Below, in pieces: positions 43,327-51,721 of a DNA stretch of 64,000 nucleotides. This stretch comes from Paenibacillus harenae. Lineage in GTDB: Bacteria > Bacillota > Bacilli > Paenibacillales > Paenibacillaceae. Position 1 is the first letter of the stretch. Each line of letters starts with the position of its first letter. The DNA lies in contig NZ_JAUSST010000003.1 in the NCBI RefSeq assembly GCF_030812415.1, positions 248,001-312,000 on the forward strand, read 5' to 3'. The notes beneath the pieces are model-generated. The model was not told the DNA's origin. It did not search any database and worked only from the letters and a program-made list of their open reading frames with translations. The position numbers were made by a program, and so were the translations under genes.

Positions 43327-43498
43327 ATGAAGAGCGATTACTGCAAAGTTGAGCATCCGAATTATACAGACTACAATAAACGTGACTTATAAAGAATGCC
43401 TTATTGCACAATACCACTACTTGCAGAACTTTGATGGAGAAGTTATGGATGATGTGCTTAGTTTGGAAAAGCATTCAATACTTACTAGTGAAGATTAA
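43327..43498 (+). pseudogene. small frameshifted gene next to repeat F
   Basis: AAAGGAG precedes an ATG at 43327 that opens MKSDYCKVEHPNYTDYNKRDL and stops at 43392. The +1-shifted frame then continues as YKECLIAQYHYLQNFDGEVM and ends in SILTSED with a TAA that lies inside repeat F. Together they look like one gene of about 56 codons with a frameshift near 43388. Function unknown. Confidence 0.45.
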
Positions 43499-43590
43499 GT
43501 TATCGGGGAACGATAGTTCAACATCAACATACGGCAGCTGGCCATGACCGGCTGCCGTTTTTCATTGAACTAACGGGCAGATTAGTTGAA
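43494..43590 (+). repeat. attC-like intergenic repeat, copy F
   Basis: Left core ATTAAGTTATCGGGGAACGA then TAGTTCAAC, stem and T run as in copy E, right core ATTGAACTAACGGGCAG. It supplies the stop codon of the upstream small gene. Confidence 0.85.
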
Positions 43591-43652
43591 TAGATACAGC
43601 CATTAATCATCGCCATTTAGGGAAGAATACCTTAAAAAGAGCAGGTGTGATT

Positions 43653-44270
43653 ATGAAAATTAAACTGTATGTAATGATTTTTTGCTGTCTGTTTCTCAAT
43701 ACTTTTTCCACCACTTACGCTTATCGGTCTCCGAATAATGAACCTTTACCTTTTGAAAAACTCTACTTTGAATATGGTTACAAATCTGTGGACGATGCCG
43801 TACTGGAATTTGAAAAACACTTCAATCGAGACATCGAACTGCCAGTGATGTTACCTCCCATAGCGTTCACACATGTTTTTGGGCAGTGCCACATCGATAC
43901 TGATCATAAAATTAATGATAGTTTGCGAATCGAATATGTTAGTGACAACCGGATCGTCGCGGCCCCGAATCACTACGTAATTGAAATTCGACCTGCAACT
44001 CAAAAGCACAAAGAGATCATACGAAAAAGGAACGTAATCCGCACATATGAGTTAGATGGTGGAATAAAAGCTATATATGGAACTATGTTTAACGGACGTA
44101 TCAATACTCTTGTCTTTGAAAGAAGTGGATGGCAGTATTGGTTATGGGTTAATAAACGAATTGAGAATAAAATGCCTGCAGATACTTTATTCGAGATAGC
44201 CAATTCAATTGGATTAGAAACTAAGTACAAAGAGAAATTGTTAAAACTTTCTCGTTCAACTAACGGGTGA
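43653..44270 (+). CDS. hypothetical secreted protein
   Basis: 205 residues from the ATG at 43653. The signal peptide (LYVMIFCCLFLNTFSTTYAY) probably ends near residue 23. The mature part is soluble (SVDDAVLEFEKHFNRDIELP; LPPIAFTHVFGQ) and resembles Paenibacillus secreted proteins of unknown function. Its stop codon lies within the left core of repeat copy G. Confidence 0.65.
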   Translation: MKIKLYVMIFCCLFLNTFSTTYAYRSPNNEPLPFEKLYFEYGYKSVDDAVLEFEKHFNRDIELPVMLPPIAFTHVFGQCHIDTDHKINDSLRIEYVSDNRIVAAPNHYVIEIRPATQKHKEIIRKRNVIRTYELDGGIKAIYGTMFNGRINTLVFERSGWQYWLWVNKRIENKMPADTLFEIANSIGLETKYKEKLLKLSRSTNG

Positions 44271-44348
44271 CGATAGTTCAACATCAACATACGGCAGCTG
44301 ACCATGACATGCTGCCGTCTTTTATTGAACTAACGGACAGTTTAGTAT
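44255..44348 (+). repeat. attC-like intergenic repeat, copy G
   Basis: Left core TTCAACTAACGGGTGACGAT then AGTTCAAC (contains the TGA stop of the preceding gene), stem ACGGCAGCTGACC / ACATGCTGCCGT, right core ATTGAACTAACGGACAG. Confidence 0.85.
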
Positions 44349-44405
44349 GAAAACTATCTGGAGGTATTGCACATTCCTTAACGAATATTTTAATAAGAAG
44401 AGTTA

Positions 44406-44717
44406 ATGGAATTAGACACTTTAGTTCTCTGGGTTTATCATATTTACTTAGTGATTCCAATTTATCTCGGATCGCGAATTAGTACCAAGATTCTTGTTTT
44501 ACAGACCAGCACTATTGCTATATCAGTAGGAATTATTTTTAATTTAATGTTTTATATTGTTGCAGTGATCTTATGGTTACTGCTTTTTTTTTCAGCGAAC
44601 GTCGGATTGACTGCAGAATCATTTTTCGGAGGTATCTCTGTTACTATCATTGCTTTTGTCATGAGTATTCTAATAGTGTTGGCCACATTAACGTATAGAA
44701 AAGCGAAGCATAAGTAA
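44406..44717 (+). CDS. small hypothetical membrane protein
   Basis: 103 residues with three hydrophobic segments (about 8-28, 33-62, 72-95) and a basic tail (TYRKAKHK). GAAGAG lies five bases before the ATG. No family recognised. Confidence 0.55.
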   Translation: MELDTLVLWVYHIYLVIPIYLGSRISTKILVLQTSTIAISVGIIFNLMFYIVAVILWLLLFFSANVGLTAESFFGGISVTIIAFVMSILIVLATLTYRKAKHK

Positions 44718-44871
44718 GCCTTGGGCTGTCGGCTTCGCTCGATGGTCTTTCTCTGCCTTTTTCAGAGAAAGTTACTGCAGCAGTGAAAACTTTGTTACAT
44801 CAGCATGGGTTTGTGAACGAAGTGCGCCGTCTGGACACATTGTATTGAAATGAATAATCGGAGGAGATCTT

Positions 44872-45138
44872 ATTAAGTCATCGTATAAAGCGGTTTCCGT
44901 GTTTGTTATGGTGGTATCTTTGATTCCTAGTGGTTTTGGATTATTAATGGCTAAATTTATGGGGTGGGGTGGAATTGATTTTTCCTATGCAGTGTTCCAT
45001 GAATCAGAATGTTATATACCCATATTAATTGGTCTCTTTATCTTCATAATTGGCTTGGTAGGGTTATGTGTACCACAGATTCATAACTTAATTAAAATTA
45101 ATTTTGACAGGTACAAAGAAAAAAATAGAAATGATTGA
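44872..45138 (+). CDS. small hypothetical membrane protein, start uncertain
   Basis: At most 88 residues. GGAGGAG at 44860-44866 is best spaced for ATT at 44872; the first canonical start in frame is GTG at 44899, 32 bases from that site. Two helices (VFVMVVSLIPSGFGLLMAKF; IPILIGLFIFIIGLVGLCV) and a basic tail. As at 37741, a good ribosome-binding site faces a non-canonical codon, so a rare start or start-codon loss must be considered. Confidence 0.45.
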   Translation: MKSSYKAVSVFVMVVSLIPSGFGLLMAKFMGWGGIDFSYAVFHESECYIPILIGLFIFIIGLVGLCVPQIHNLIKINFDRYKEKNRND

Positions 45139-45310
45139 TCAAATTATTAACGCTATAAGTAATGTGAAGTAAGATTCCCTTAAGTAATTTAAAGAAGAGG
45201 ATACTTGCACCGTATCCACGCTTCGGGCTAACGCTCTCGGTCATCTGCCCGAGGTATTTCGAGGAAGAGGTATCAAGCAGACAACCCTGCACCACCTAAC
45301 CGCATCGCGT

Positions 45311-45380
45311 CATTAAGCTAACGGGTACGATAGTTCAATACTGACATGACTGCCACTTGGCAGCCTTTCGTTCGCTTAGC
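45311..45380 (+). repeat. attC-like intergenic repeat, copy H (truncated)
   Basis: Good left core CATTAAGCTAACGGGTACGA then TAGTTCAAT, a short stem (CTGCCAcTTGGCAG) and a decayed right core (GTTCGCTTAGC). Confidence 0.7.
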
Positions 45381-45451
45381 ATGGTAATGGCTTCTTAATA
45401 GAAGGATTGGGGATAATTTTCTGGAATTAAAATAATTAAGAGGTGAACATA

Positions 45452-45778
45452 ATGAAAAAAATCTCTTTATTATTGCTGATGGCTATAAGCATATTTGTAA
45501 TTTATCAATTTCAAACGCCCATCCTTACAGAAAAAAATGCTATTATCAAAGCAAAAGGATAATTAAACGTAATCAACGAAAAGATGAACGCTGATTTTGA
45601 TACGGAAAAAATAGCTGCTTATTGTGTACTTGAGAATGATACAATTTGGAACAAAATTACAGAAAATAGACAATGGTCTGTTATGATTGATGGTGTTGCA
45701 GTTGATATCATGGCTAATACAGGAGAATTTGTTCAAATGGTATTTCCTTTGGATGGATTCATTACTGAACTCCCATAG
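45452..45778 (+). pseudogene. small secreted/anchored protein gene with in-frame TAA
   Basis: GAGGTG precedes an ATG opening MKKISLLLLMAISIFVIYQF, a signal/anchor. TAA at 45560-45562 replaces codon 37, after which the same frame continues (LNVINEKMNADFDTEKIAAY, VDIMANTGEFVQ) to 45778. A single nonsense change explains it. Family not recognised. Confidence 0.6.
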
Positions 45779-45790
45779 TAACGGTCTCAC

Positions 45791-45890
45791 CATTGAACTA
45801 ACGGGTACTATAGCTTAACAATCACCAGAACGAGGCTGCCGGCATAAATCGGTAGTCTCGTTGAGCTAACGGGCAGTATAGTTTAATCTT
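45791..45890 (+). repeat. attC-like intergenic repeat, copy I
   Basis: Left core ATTGAACTAACGGGTACTAT then AGCTTAAC, stem AACGAGgCTgCCG / CGGtAGtCTCGTT, right core GTTGAGCTAACGGGCAGTAT then AGTTTAA. GCTTAAC (45813-45819) and GTTGAGC (45860-45866) fit the integron core consensus RYYYAAC ... GTTRRRY exactly, 54 bp end to end. Confidence 0.85.
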
Positions 45891-45980
45891 AACGCAATTA
45901 TTTCAGGTATAGAGAATTGCGAAGTTATAAATCGTTATATACAATGGGTGGAAAGTATTATTAAAGTGGGTGAAACCAAT

Positions 45981-46445
45981 ATGACGACCTATGATCAATT
46001 TATGAGTAACCATTTTCCAAATTTAATTCTCAGGCCACCTTTATTCTACAACTGGAATGTAGGAATTCGATTTGAACTTGGGGATTCAAATGCGTATGAT
46101 TTAGATAAGAATTTCTATATGGAACGTGTGTATAAACGAGCAATTGAGTTATTCAAAGCTATCAATGAGATAAATGATGAAATTATTATTGTTACAAATG
46201 CCGTTTTTGCTTATAACCTAAAAAATAAAGTTAAAAGGGTAAATTTATATCTAAAATACATTAAGAGTAAACACTTATTAAGAAATCTAAAGCTTAATGT
46301 TATTCCCGATGTCTTTGCTGATGAAGATGAAATACCAGACGAATTAGACAATACTTTTAGATATATGATCAATTATAAAGTTAAAGAGCTAGATTATCTT
46401 AATTTAATTAAAGCTATTTGTAACCAAGATGTAGGGATCAAGCCT
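45981..46445 (+). pseudogene. DUF3885 gene, 5' part (split by the transposon)
   Basis: 155 codons from the ATG at 45981 (GGGTG upstream; an in-frame alternative is 45948) match the N-terminal two thirds of DUF3885 proteins: FPNLILRPPLFYNWNVGIRF, ERVYKRAIELFKAI, LIKAICNQDVGIKP. The frame then enters the transposon and stops at 46460. The missing 62 codons begin at 58130 in the right frame, so the gene was intact before the 11.7-kb insertion. DUF3885 function is unknown; members occur in rapidly changing loci of Bacilli. Confidence 0.9.
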
Positions 46446-46515
46446 TGTGTGGCGTCATAATTAATGAGAATGCTTCTAAAATATTTGAGAAAAAATCGTC
46501 ATAAATAGTGAGGAG
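46446..46515 (+). repeat. transposon left end with two subterminal motifs
   Basis: CGTCATAATTAATGAGAA (from 46453) and CGTCATAAATAGTGAGGA (from 46497) are 44 bp apart in the same orientation. Confidence 0.75.
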
Positions 46516-46632
46516 TGAATAATTATTCATATAAATGTATAAGGTATAATGGTGAGTAATAGTTACAATTGAGACCGACTAAATTAACTTATTAACGAAT
46601 GAGACTTATAGTTGTGAATGATACTATTTTTT

Positions 46633-46672
46633 AGCCAGTTAGATCACTTCCCTTGATCTGACTGGCTTTTTC
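46633..46672 (+). terminator. terminator inside the transposon left end region
   Basis: AGCCAGTTAGATCA pairs with TGATCTGACTGGCT (one bulge), then TTTTTCG. The gene it once served is not visible. Confidence 0.75.
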
Positions 46673-46990
46673 GTATTTAAATCTGGGTTTATTAACGTTA
46701 AAAGGCTCCGAATGGGATGCGGAATAGTGTATTCAGTTCTGGCTGCATATCATTGGTTTGCTTCTCTCCATATATTCGTTATAACCAGTGTCGGTCGAAA
46801 GAAATTGGAATCGGTCAGAAAGTAGATCGGTTCGATGTTTACGAGCGACAAAAGATAATTAATAGGTCCTTGGCTTGGCGAGAGCATCATCATAATGAGG
46901 CCGTATCGCAGGGCGTAGGGCGGGTTCAGTCTTCCTGCCGAGGATATCCCTTGCCGTTCCTATGATGAAGGTATCGAGAAACACCTCAGC
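46673..46990. other. stretch without recognisable gene
   Basis: Frames here have no ribosome-binding site and no family I recognise; the base composition shifts toward GC-rich near 46900 where the multicopper oxidase remnant begins. Confidence 0.4.
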
Positions 46991-46999
46991 TCACCGCAA

Positions 47000-47790
47000 A
47001 GGATGGAAACAGATATGAACATTACTCTTCTCGCAGAATTGATTGAAGAGACAACTGTAAACATTGTGAAACGCTCCCCGCGACCGGCGGCTACTGCGGC
47101 CGGATGCGGCGTCCCTCACTATCCCGCGTCGGTCAATATGGCGAGCATGTGTGTTGAAGGACCCGGGTACGGGAGCCGAAGAGCGCGAATTCGAGCTTAC
47201 CGCACAGGACACAATACTCCGGCTTGAAGATGGCACAACCATAGAAGCGTGGACCTTTAACGGCAGCACGCCTGGACCCGAGCTTCGGGTGCGCGAAGGC
47301 GGCCGGGTCGTCGTCAAGCTGATCAACCGCGATATCGATGAGGGCGTTACGATTCATTGGCACGGAGTGGCGGTGCCGTGCTCCCAGGACGGCGTTGCCG
47401 GCGTCACTCAGGATGTGATTTGGTCAGGCGAGTCGTTCGCGTACTCTTTTATCGCAGACCACCCAGGAACGTATTGGTATCACTCACACCAGGAAAGCTC
47501 CGAGCAAGCAAAAAAAGGCTTGATCGGACGAATCGTCATTGAACCGAAGGAGAATATGCTCCTATGACAAAGATATCGCGGTAACGATGCAGGAGCTTGA
47601 CGGCGCCGGTTATATGATCAACTGCCGCACGGACGGTGTGAAGCTGAACGCCGGACCCGGGGAAACGGTGCGTCTACGGATCGTAAATTCATCAAACCGG
47701 ACGCAGTATATGGGGGTGGCGGGCGTTTCGTTCAAAGTCATCTCGATGGACGGCAAAGATTTGAACGGTCCTACAAAGCACTACGGACAA
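47000..47790 (+). pseudogene. multicopper oxidase, decayed
   Basis: Several frames together spell a multicopper oxidase: from 47151 a Cu-oxidase_3 domain (EAWTFNGSTPGPELRVREGG, HWHGV with two copper-ligand His, YWYHSHQESSEQAKKGL with the next pair), then a shift near 47560 to VTMQELDGAGYMINCRTDGV and RLRIVNSSNRTQYM in frame 47539. The second half with the CuT1 site is missing. GC-rich composition unlike its neighbours suggests a separate origin. Confidence 0.8.
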
Positions 47791-47795
47791 TCCAT

Positions 47796-48026
47796 ATGCC
47801 TCCTACAGCTGCATTGTTGCTGGTTAGGAACGAGTTGAAAGGAGCGGTGGAAAACGGGCCAATGATAGAGATCCTTGACGGGTTCTTGGCGAGGCATACA
47901 AAAGGAGACACTAATGAACCAAAGGTCAGGACAAGAACCTATATCCTTAACCGTAGTCGTACACAACTACAACTACATTACACCCATCGTTTGGATGGCA
48001 TTACGCTAAAGGACAGGTTAGTTTAA
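47796..48026 (+). other. 76-codon open frame of doubtful reality
   Basis: Encodes MPPTAALLLVRNELKGAVEN and onward; no ribosome-binding site, no family recognised, and its end lies in repeat copy J. Possibly the tail of another deleted gene. Confidence 0.25.
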
Positions 48027-48027
48027 C
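48000..48027 (+). repeat. attC-like intergenic repeat, copy J (single core)
   Basis: ATTACGCTAAAGGACAGGTT then AGTTTAAC: a lone right-type core, without a hairpin to its left, 33 bases before the next gene. Confidence 0.6.
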
Positions 48028-48059
48028 GTATCTACTTCGGTTATACGAGGGAGGTATGT

Positions 48060-48314
48060 ATGGGAACAATACATTCAGTCAACGCACTTATTACCTGGGA
48101 CAGAGATCCAAGCAGCTTTTCCTGTAATACTTGGCTGCAGGATCTAATCGTGAACTGCGGAAGCCTTGAGGGTAGACAATTTGTCGGCGATGCTTGGACC
48201 GTACAAGTCAGAATTACAGATCTGATCGAAGGCACATGGGATACATACGCGGACATTCGTTTTATAGTCGATGATGCACCTTGGCAAGATCTTTGTCAGT
48301 GGGTTCACCTTTAA
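48060..48314 (+). CDS. small hypothetical protein, cassette-like
   Basis: 84 residues, GGGAGG five to eight bases before the ATG. Acidic and soluble (HSVNALITWDRDPSSFSCNT; VQVRITDLIEGTWDTYADIR). Not recognised. It is the only gene between repeat cores J and K, repeating the gene-repeat-gene pattern of 36-46 kb inside the transposon. Confidence 0.5.
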   Translation: MGTIHSVNALITWDRDPSSFSCNTWLQDLIVNCGSLEGRQFVGDAWTVQVRITDLIEGTWDTYADIRFIVDDAPWQDLCQWVHL

Positions 48315-48371
48315 ATTATGGGCTGGCAAAGAGGTTGCCACGGTTAAGGTTCTGTAGTATTTGCATCATGA

Positions 48372-48420
48372 GTTTCAATAACGGAGAACGACAGTTAAAT
48401 AAAGGAAACTGACGAGGCTG
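48372..48420 (+). repeat. attC-like intergenic repeat, copy K (truncated)
   Basis: Left core TTTCAATAACGGAGAACGAC then AGTTAAAT, followed by GACGAGGCTGCGGACG, the first half of a hairpin whose second half is missing. Confidence 0.6.
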
Positions 48421-48424
48421 CGGA

Positions 48425-48655
48425 CGCGGGGCTATACGGTGGCTCGGCGCTTTCTAAAGGACAACCAGATACCGTACGACCGCGCTTATCGTTACATTTA
48501 CGAAGGGCGCGATAGCGACGGGTATATGGCGTTTAGACTCGAAGGTTACGACGCACCGGATCAGCCAGATAATATGTGAGGAGGCTCGCTCGATGACTGA
48601 ATTAGACCATTTATGGGCCGAAATAACTCGTAAAATGTTGGTTCCGAAAATTTGA
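48425..48655 (+). pseudogene. phage-like gene remnants
   Basis: A frame without start encodes RGYTVARRFLKDNQIPYDRA and EGRDSDGYMAFRLEGYDAPD, ending at 48579. Overlapping downstream is GAGGAGG and a start for MTELDHLWAEITRKM, stopping at 48655. Both have the look of small prophage genes; they abut truncated repeat K, so the upstream part was lost there. Confidence 0.35.
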
Positions 48656-49163
48656 AGGAAACTAAAGTATTAGAATGAAAAAAAGGGTTAGACTGTGAAA
48701 ATCAAGTAATAGACTGTCGATGACATTAATCATTCGAAATAATTATCTTTTCCCACGTAGGGTCATGAATTCGCTGGATTTCACCTGTAGATAAGTATGA
48801 GATAAGAAGGAAACAGAGGAGGCGGTTGCTCGGAACAACTGTGAGGCTTTGCAACATGAAAAAGGAACGTACTTTCAAAACGGGAAAGCCTTAATGGTAC
48901 CGAGCAATGTAAGGCTGCTGTCCAATTTTATAGGAGGAATTTTATGAAGTGATAACGAGTATCTAAGTTATAAATTAGCAATTGAAGCGAATCCCTTCAA
49001 CGGGCGGGCATGAACACTGTTTGAATATTATGTTTCTTAATAGGGGGATAAGCATGTTAGGCCTTCAGCTCTGGAAAGTCGACCGCTTGTCAGAAAAAGG
49101 TATAATTTCAACTTCAAAACACCATAATAAGACGAGTTATTTTTCTTAGAAAGGTGGTACCCC
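48656..49163. other. 500-bp stretch without recognisable gene
   Basis: No supported frame on either strand. The promoter of the germination operon should lie in the last 150 bases, but I cannot tell a sigma-G box from the background with confidence. Confidence 0.45.
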
Positions 49164-50636
49164 ATGAACTCAAATATACATAAGGCTCTAAGAGAGATCT
49201 CAAAATCAGGCGATTTTGTACAAAAAACCATCACGGTACAAGGCAAGCTTCTTCATTTCTCTTACTATACTTCGCTTATAAATCATGAACAATTTCATCA
49301 TGATTTACTCTCCTTTATTCAAACCTCCAATTGTGAAATTGAAAATTTGGATGATTTAAAGGCTTTGATTCCCATTGAGGGAATCAAGGTTTCATCGGAC
49401 CTGAAACAAATTTCACTTAGCTTAACCAAAGGTTCAATCTTTCTTCAAATAGATCCCCATTTTAATGAAGGTCTTTTAGTGGACATTGCGGATTTACAAC
49501 TAGGATTACGCAAAAATAATAATACTGAAAATGAATACAGCGTAATTGGCCCGAAAGTCGGTTTTGTTGAAAATTTAGATACCAACATGAATTTACTTAG
49601 AAAAGGGATGATAACTGAAAAACTTATATTTGAGGAACACACCGTTGGTTCTGTTTCAAAGACAAGAATAGCTATCGCTTATATTGAGGGTATCACCAAT
49701 CCTCAGCATGTTAATACGTTAAGGCAAAGACTCTTGGATCTAGATGTTGACGTGGTTTTTGACAGTTCTATTCTCGAGCAGCTCATTGCAGACAACTCGA
49801 AGACTCCCTTCCCGTTATTATTATCCACTGAGCGTGTGGACAGAATAAAATATTCCTTGATAAACGGGGAAGTGTCCCTTTTAATCGACGGTTCTCCTTA
49901 TGCGATTTCAGGACCTGTCACCTTATTTAGTTTTTTAATTTCGCCTGAAGATTATTATTTGCCATGGATTTTGGGTTCATTCTTTCGTCTCATTCGTTAT
50001 TTCGGGGTCGCGGTTTCAATTCTGGGAACCTCCGCTTATGTTGCAGTTCTTACCTTTCATTACAGAGTCATTCCCATGGATCTTTTAGGCCCGATAATCG
50101 AATCCAGAATAAACGTTCCCTTCCCTCCTTTGCTGGAAGTCTTGTTCTTGGAAATAACCATCGAGCTATTGCGCGAAGCAGGGTCCAGATTGCCTACGAA
50201 GGTTAGTCAAACGTTGGGAATCGTAGGAGGTATCGTACTTGGGCAAGCAGCAGTGCAAGCCGCTTTAACCAGTAATATTCTGCTCATCATTGTTTCTCTT
50301 TCGGCATTGGCTTCCTTTACTACGCCTATCTATAAGATGTCCAACACGATACGGTTTTTGCGTTTTCCATTAATATTCTTGGCATCCTTGTGGGGCGGTT
50401 TAGGCATAATGCTTGGGTTAATGTTTATTTTGGGCCATTTAATGCGGTTGAAATCGTTGGGCATGCCTTATATTGTGCCTCTGTTCCCTTTTCGCCACAA
50501 AGATTTCTCCGACAGTTTTATCCGCTCTTCCTTTTCCCTTACTTCTAAACGATTTTCATTTACGCGTCCACTCTCAATAAAAAGATATTCCGTACAAAAA
50601 AATAAAGATACCAGCGACGACTATGATAACGAGTAA
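49164..50636 (+). CDS. spore germination receptor subunit A (GerA family)
   Basis: 490 residues. N-terminal cytoplasmic domain of about 240 residues with the GerA signature (KGSIFLQIDPHFNEGLLVDI; RTRIAIAYIEGITNP-like; VRAIKYSLINGEVSLLIDGSP-like), then four to six membrane helices from about 280 (LGSFFRLIRYFGVAVSILGT; KVSQTLGIVGGIVLGQAAV). GAAAGGTGG precedes the ATG. With the next two genes it forms a complete nutrient receptor of the spore inner membrane. It is the main intact cargo of the transposon. Confidence 0.93.
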   Translation: MNSNIHKALREISKSGDFVQKTITVQGKLLHFSYYTSLINHEQFHHDLLSFIQTSNCEIENLDDLKALIPIEGIKVSSDLKQISLSLTKGSIFLQIDPHFNEGLLVDIADLQLGLRKNNNTENEYSVIGPKVGFVENLDTNMNLLRKGMITEKLIFEEHTVGSVSKTRIAIAYIEGITNPQHVNTLRQRLLDLDVDVVFDSSILEQLIADNSKTPFPLLLSTERVDRIKYSLINGEVSLLIDGSPYAISGPVTLFSFLISPEDYYLPWILGSFFRLIRYFGVAVSILGTSAYVAVLTFHYRVIPMDLLGPIIESRINVPFPPLLEVLFLEITIELLREAGSRLPTKVSQTLGIVGGIVLGQAAVQAALTSNILLIIVSLSALASFTTPIYKMSNTIRFLRFPLIFLASLWGGLGIMLGLMFILGHLMRLKSLGMPYIVPLFPFRHKDFSDSFIRSSFSLTSKRFSFTRPLSIKRYSVQKNKDTSDDYDNE

Positions 50637-50662
50637 TTTTCTACGGATAGGAGGAAGAGTAA

Positions 50663-51721
50663 ATGAAAGGGCATATTCTCGTTTTCTTCTGCTGCTGCCT
50701 ATTATCCGGTTGCGCGCAAGAACGGATAGTCGATCGGATTAAAATCATTCAAAGCATTGGCACAGACATCGAAGGAGAGACAATTAAGATGAGCGCTTCT
50801 TATCCTACGTATAATAATGCTTCCGGGAAACAATCCAAACCCATGTTAACCGCGAAGTCGCAAACGATTTCCGGGAGTCTCAAAACCCTAGCTGCCGAGT
50901 CTTCGCAACCTATCGAACTCGGTCATTTGCGGACATGGGTTATTAGCGAAAAATTTGCAAGAAAAGCCCTCGCGGAGGTTGCCGACATCATCAATTCAGA
51001 TTCCATTAAAAGCAGCAATGCTACTCTTGTAATAACAAAACAAAATGCAAGCTCGATTATAGCCGAAACCCTAAAAAACCCTCCGTTCTTCTTATCGGAA
51101 CTAGTCGAACAAAACATGGACCATGGGAATACTCCAAAAACAAATTATCATTCATTTATAAATCAGTATTTTGGAGAAGGCCAAGATGTTTATTTACCAG
51201 CTATAAAGAAAGATCAGGGCTTATTGCATATGGATGGAATCGTTGTCTTCAAGGGAGACAAATTAAAGCTTTGGTTGACCAACAAAGAAGGATTATATAT
51301 AAAACTCCTTAAAGACAAAGCCCTGACAGGCCAATATGATTTCACGACCGAACAAAAAGAGAAGTATTCCCTTGTTATTTGGCACGGAAAGAGAAAAATA
51401 GCTATCGCGCAAAACGGAAAGGCAGCGATTTCCCTTATATTAACGATAGAACTTAGAGAATATCCGAAAAAAATAAATATCCTAAAAAAGCACGATTTGC
51501 ATGAAGTAAAGAAGCAAATCGAAGAAAAATTCGGTTCAGAAATCAAAAAAATGTTAGTCCATTTACAAAAGAATAATGTCGATCCTATCGGCTTTGGAGA
51601 GCAGTATAGGAGGCAGCATCGAAAGTACAGCGAGAACGGATTTTATGACGAAATCTACCCGAATCTGGATTTTGAAGTCAAGATGGAAATCATTATTATA
51701 CACTCAGGAGTTGGGCATTAA
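50663..51721 (+). CDS. spore germination lipoprotein subunit C (Ger(x)C family)
   Basis: 352 residues with a lipoprotein signal (LVFFCCCLLSGC, Cys about 18) and the Ger(x)C pattern: QERIVDRIKIIQSIGTDIEG, PIELGHLRTWVISEKFAR, and the C-terminal repeat of the family. AGGAGG lies upstream. The stop overlaps the next start by one base (TAATG), so translation is coupled. Confidence 0.93.
   Translation: MKGHILVFFCCCLLSGCAQERIVDRIKIIQSIGTDIEGETIKMSASYPTYNNASGKQSKPMLTAKSQTISGSLKTLAAESSQPIELGHLRTWVISEKFARKALAEVADIINSDSIKSSNATLVITKQNASSIIAETLKNPPFFLSELVEQNMDHGNTPKTNYHSFINQYFGEGQDVYLPAIKKDQGLLHMDGIVVFKGDKLKLWLTNKEGLYIKLLKDKALTGQYDFTTEQKEKYSLVIWHGKRKIAIAQNGKAAISLILTIELREYPKKINILKKHDLHEVKKQIEEKFGSEIKKMLVHLQKNNVDPIGFGEQYRRQHRKYSENGFYDEIYPNLDFEVKMEIIIIHSGVGH

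Noticed and set aside
4122..45562. TAA codon reassignment or programmed readthrough
   Set aside because: Many intact genes here end in TAA; the two internal TAAs are better explained as mutations in dispensable genes.
46717..46965. 82-codon + frame in the transposon left part
   Set aside because: No ribosome-binding site or recognised domain; probably chance.
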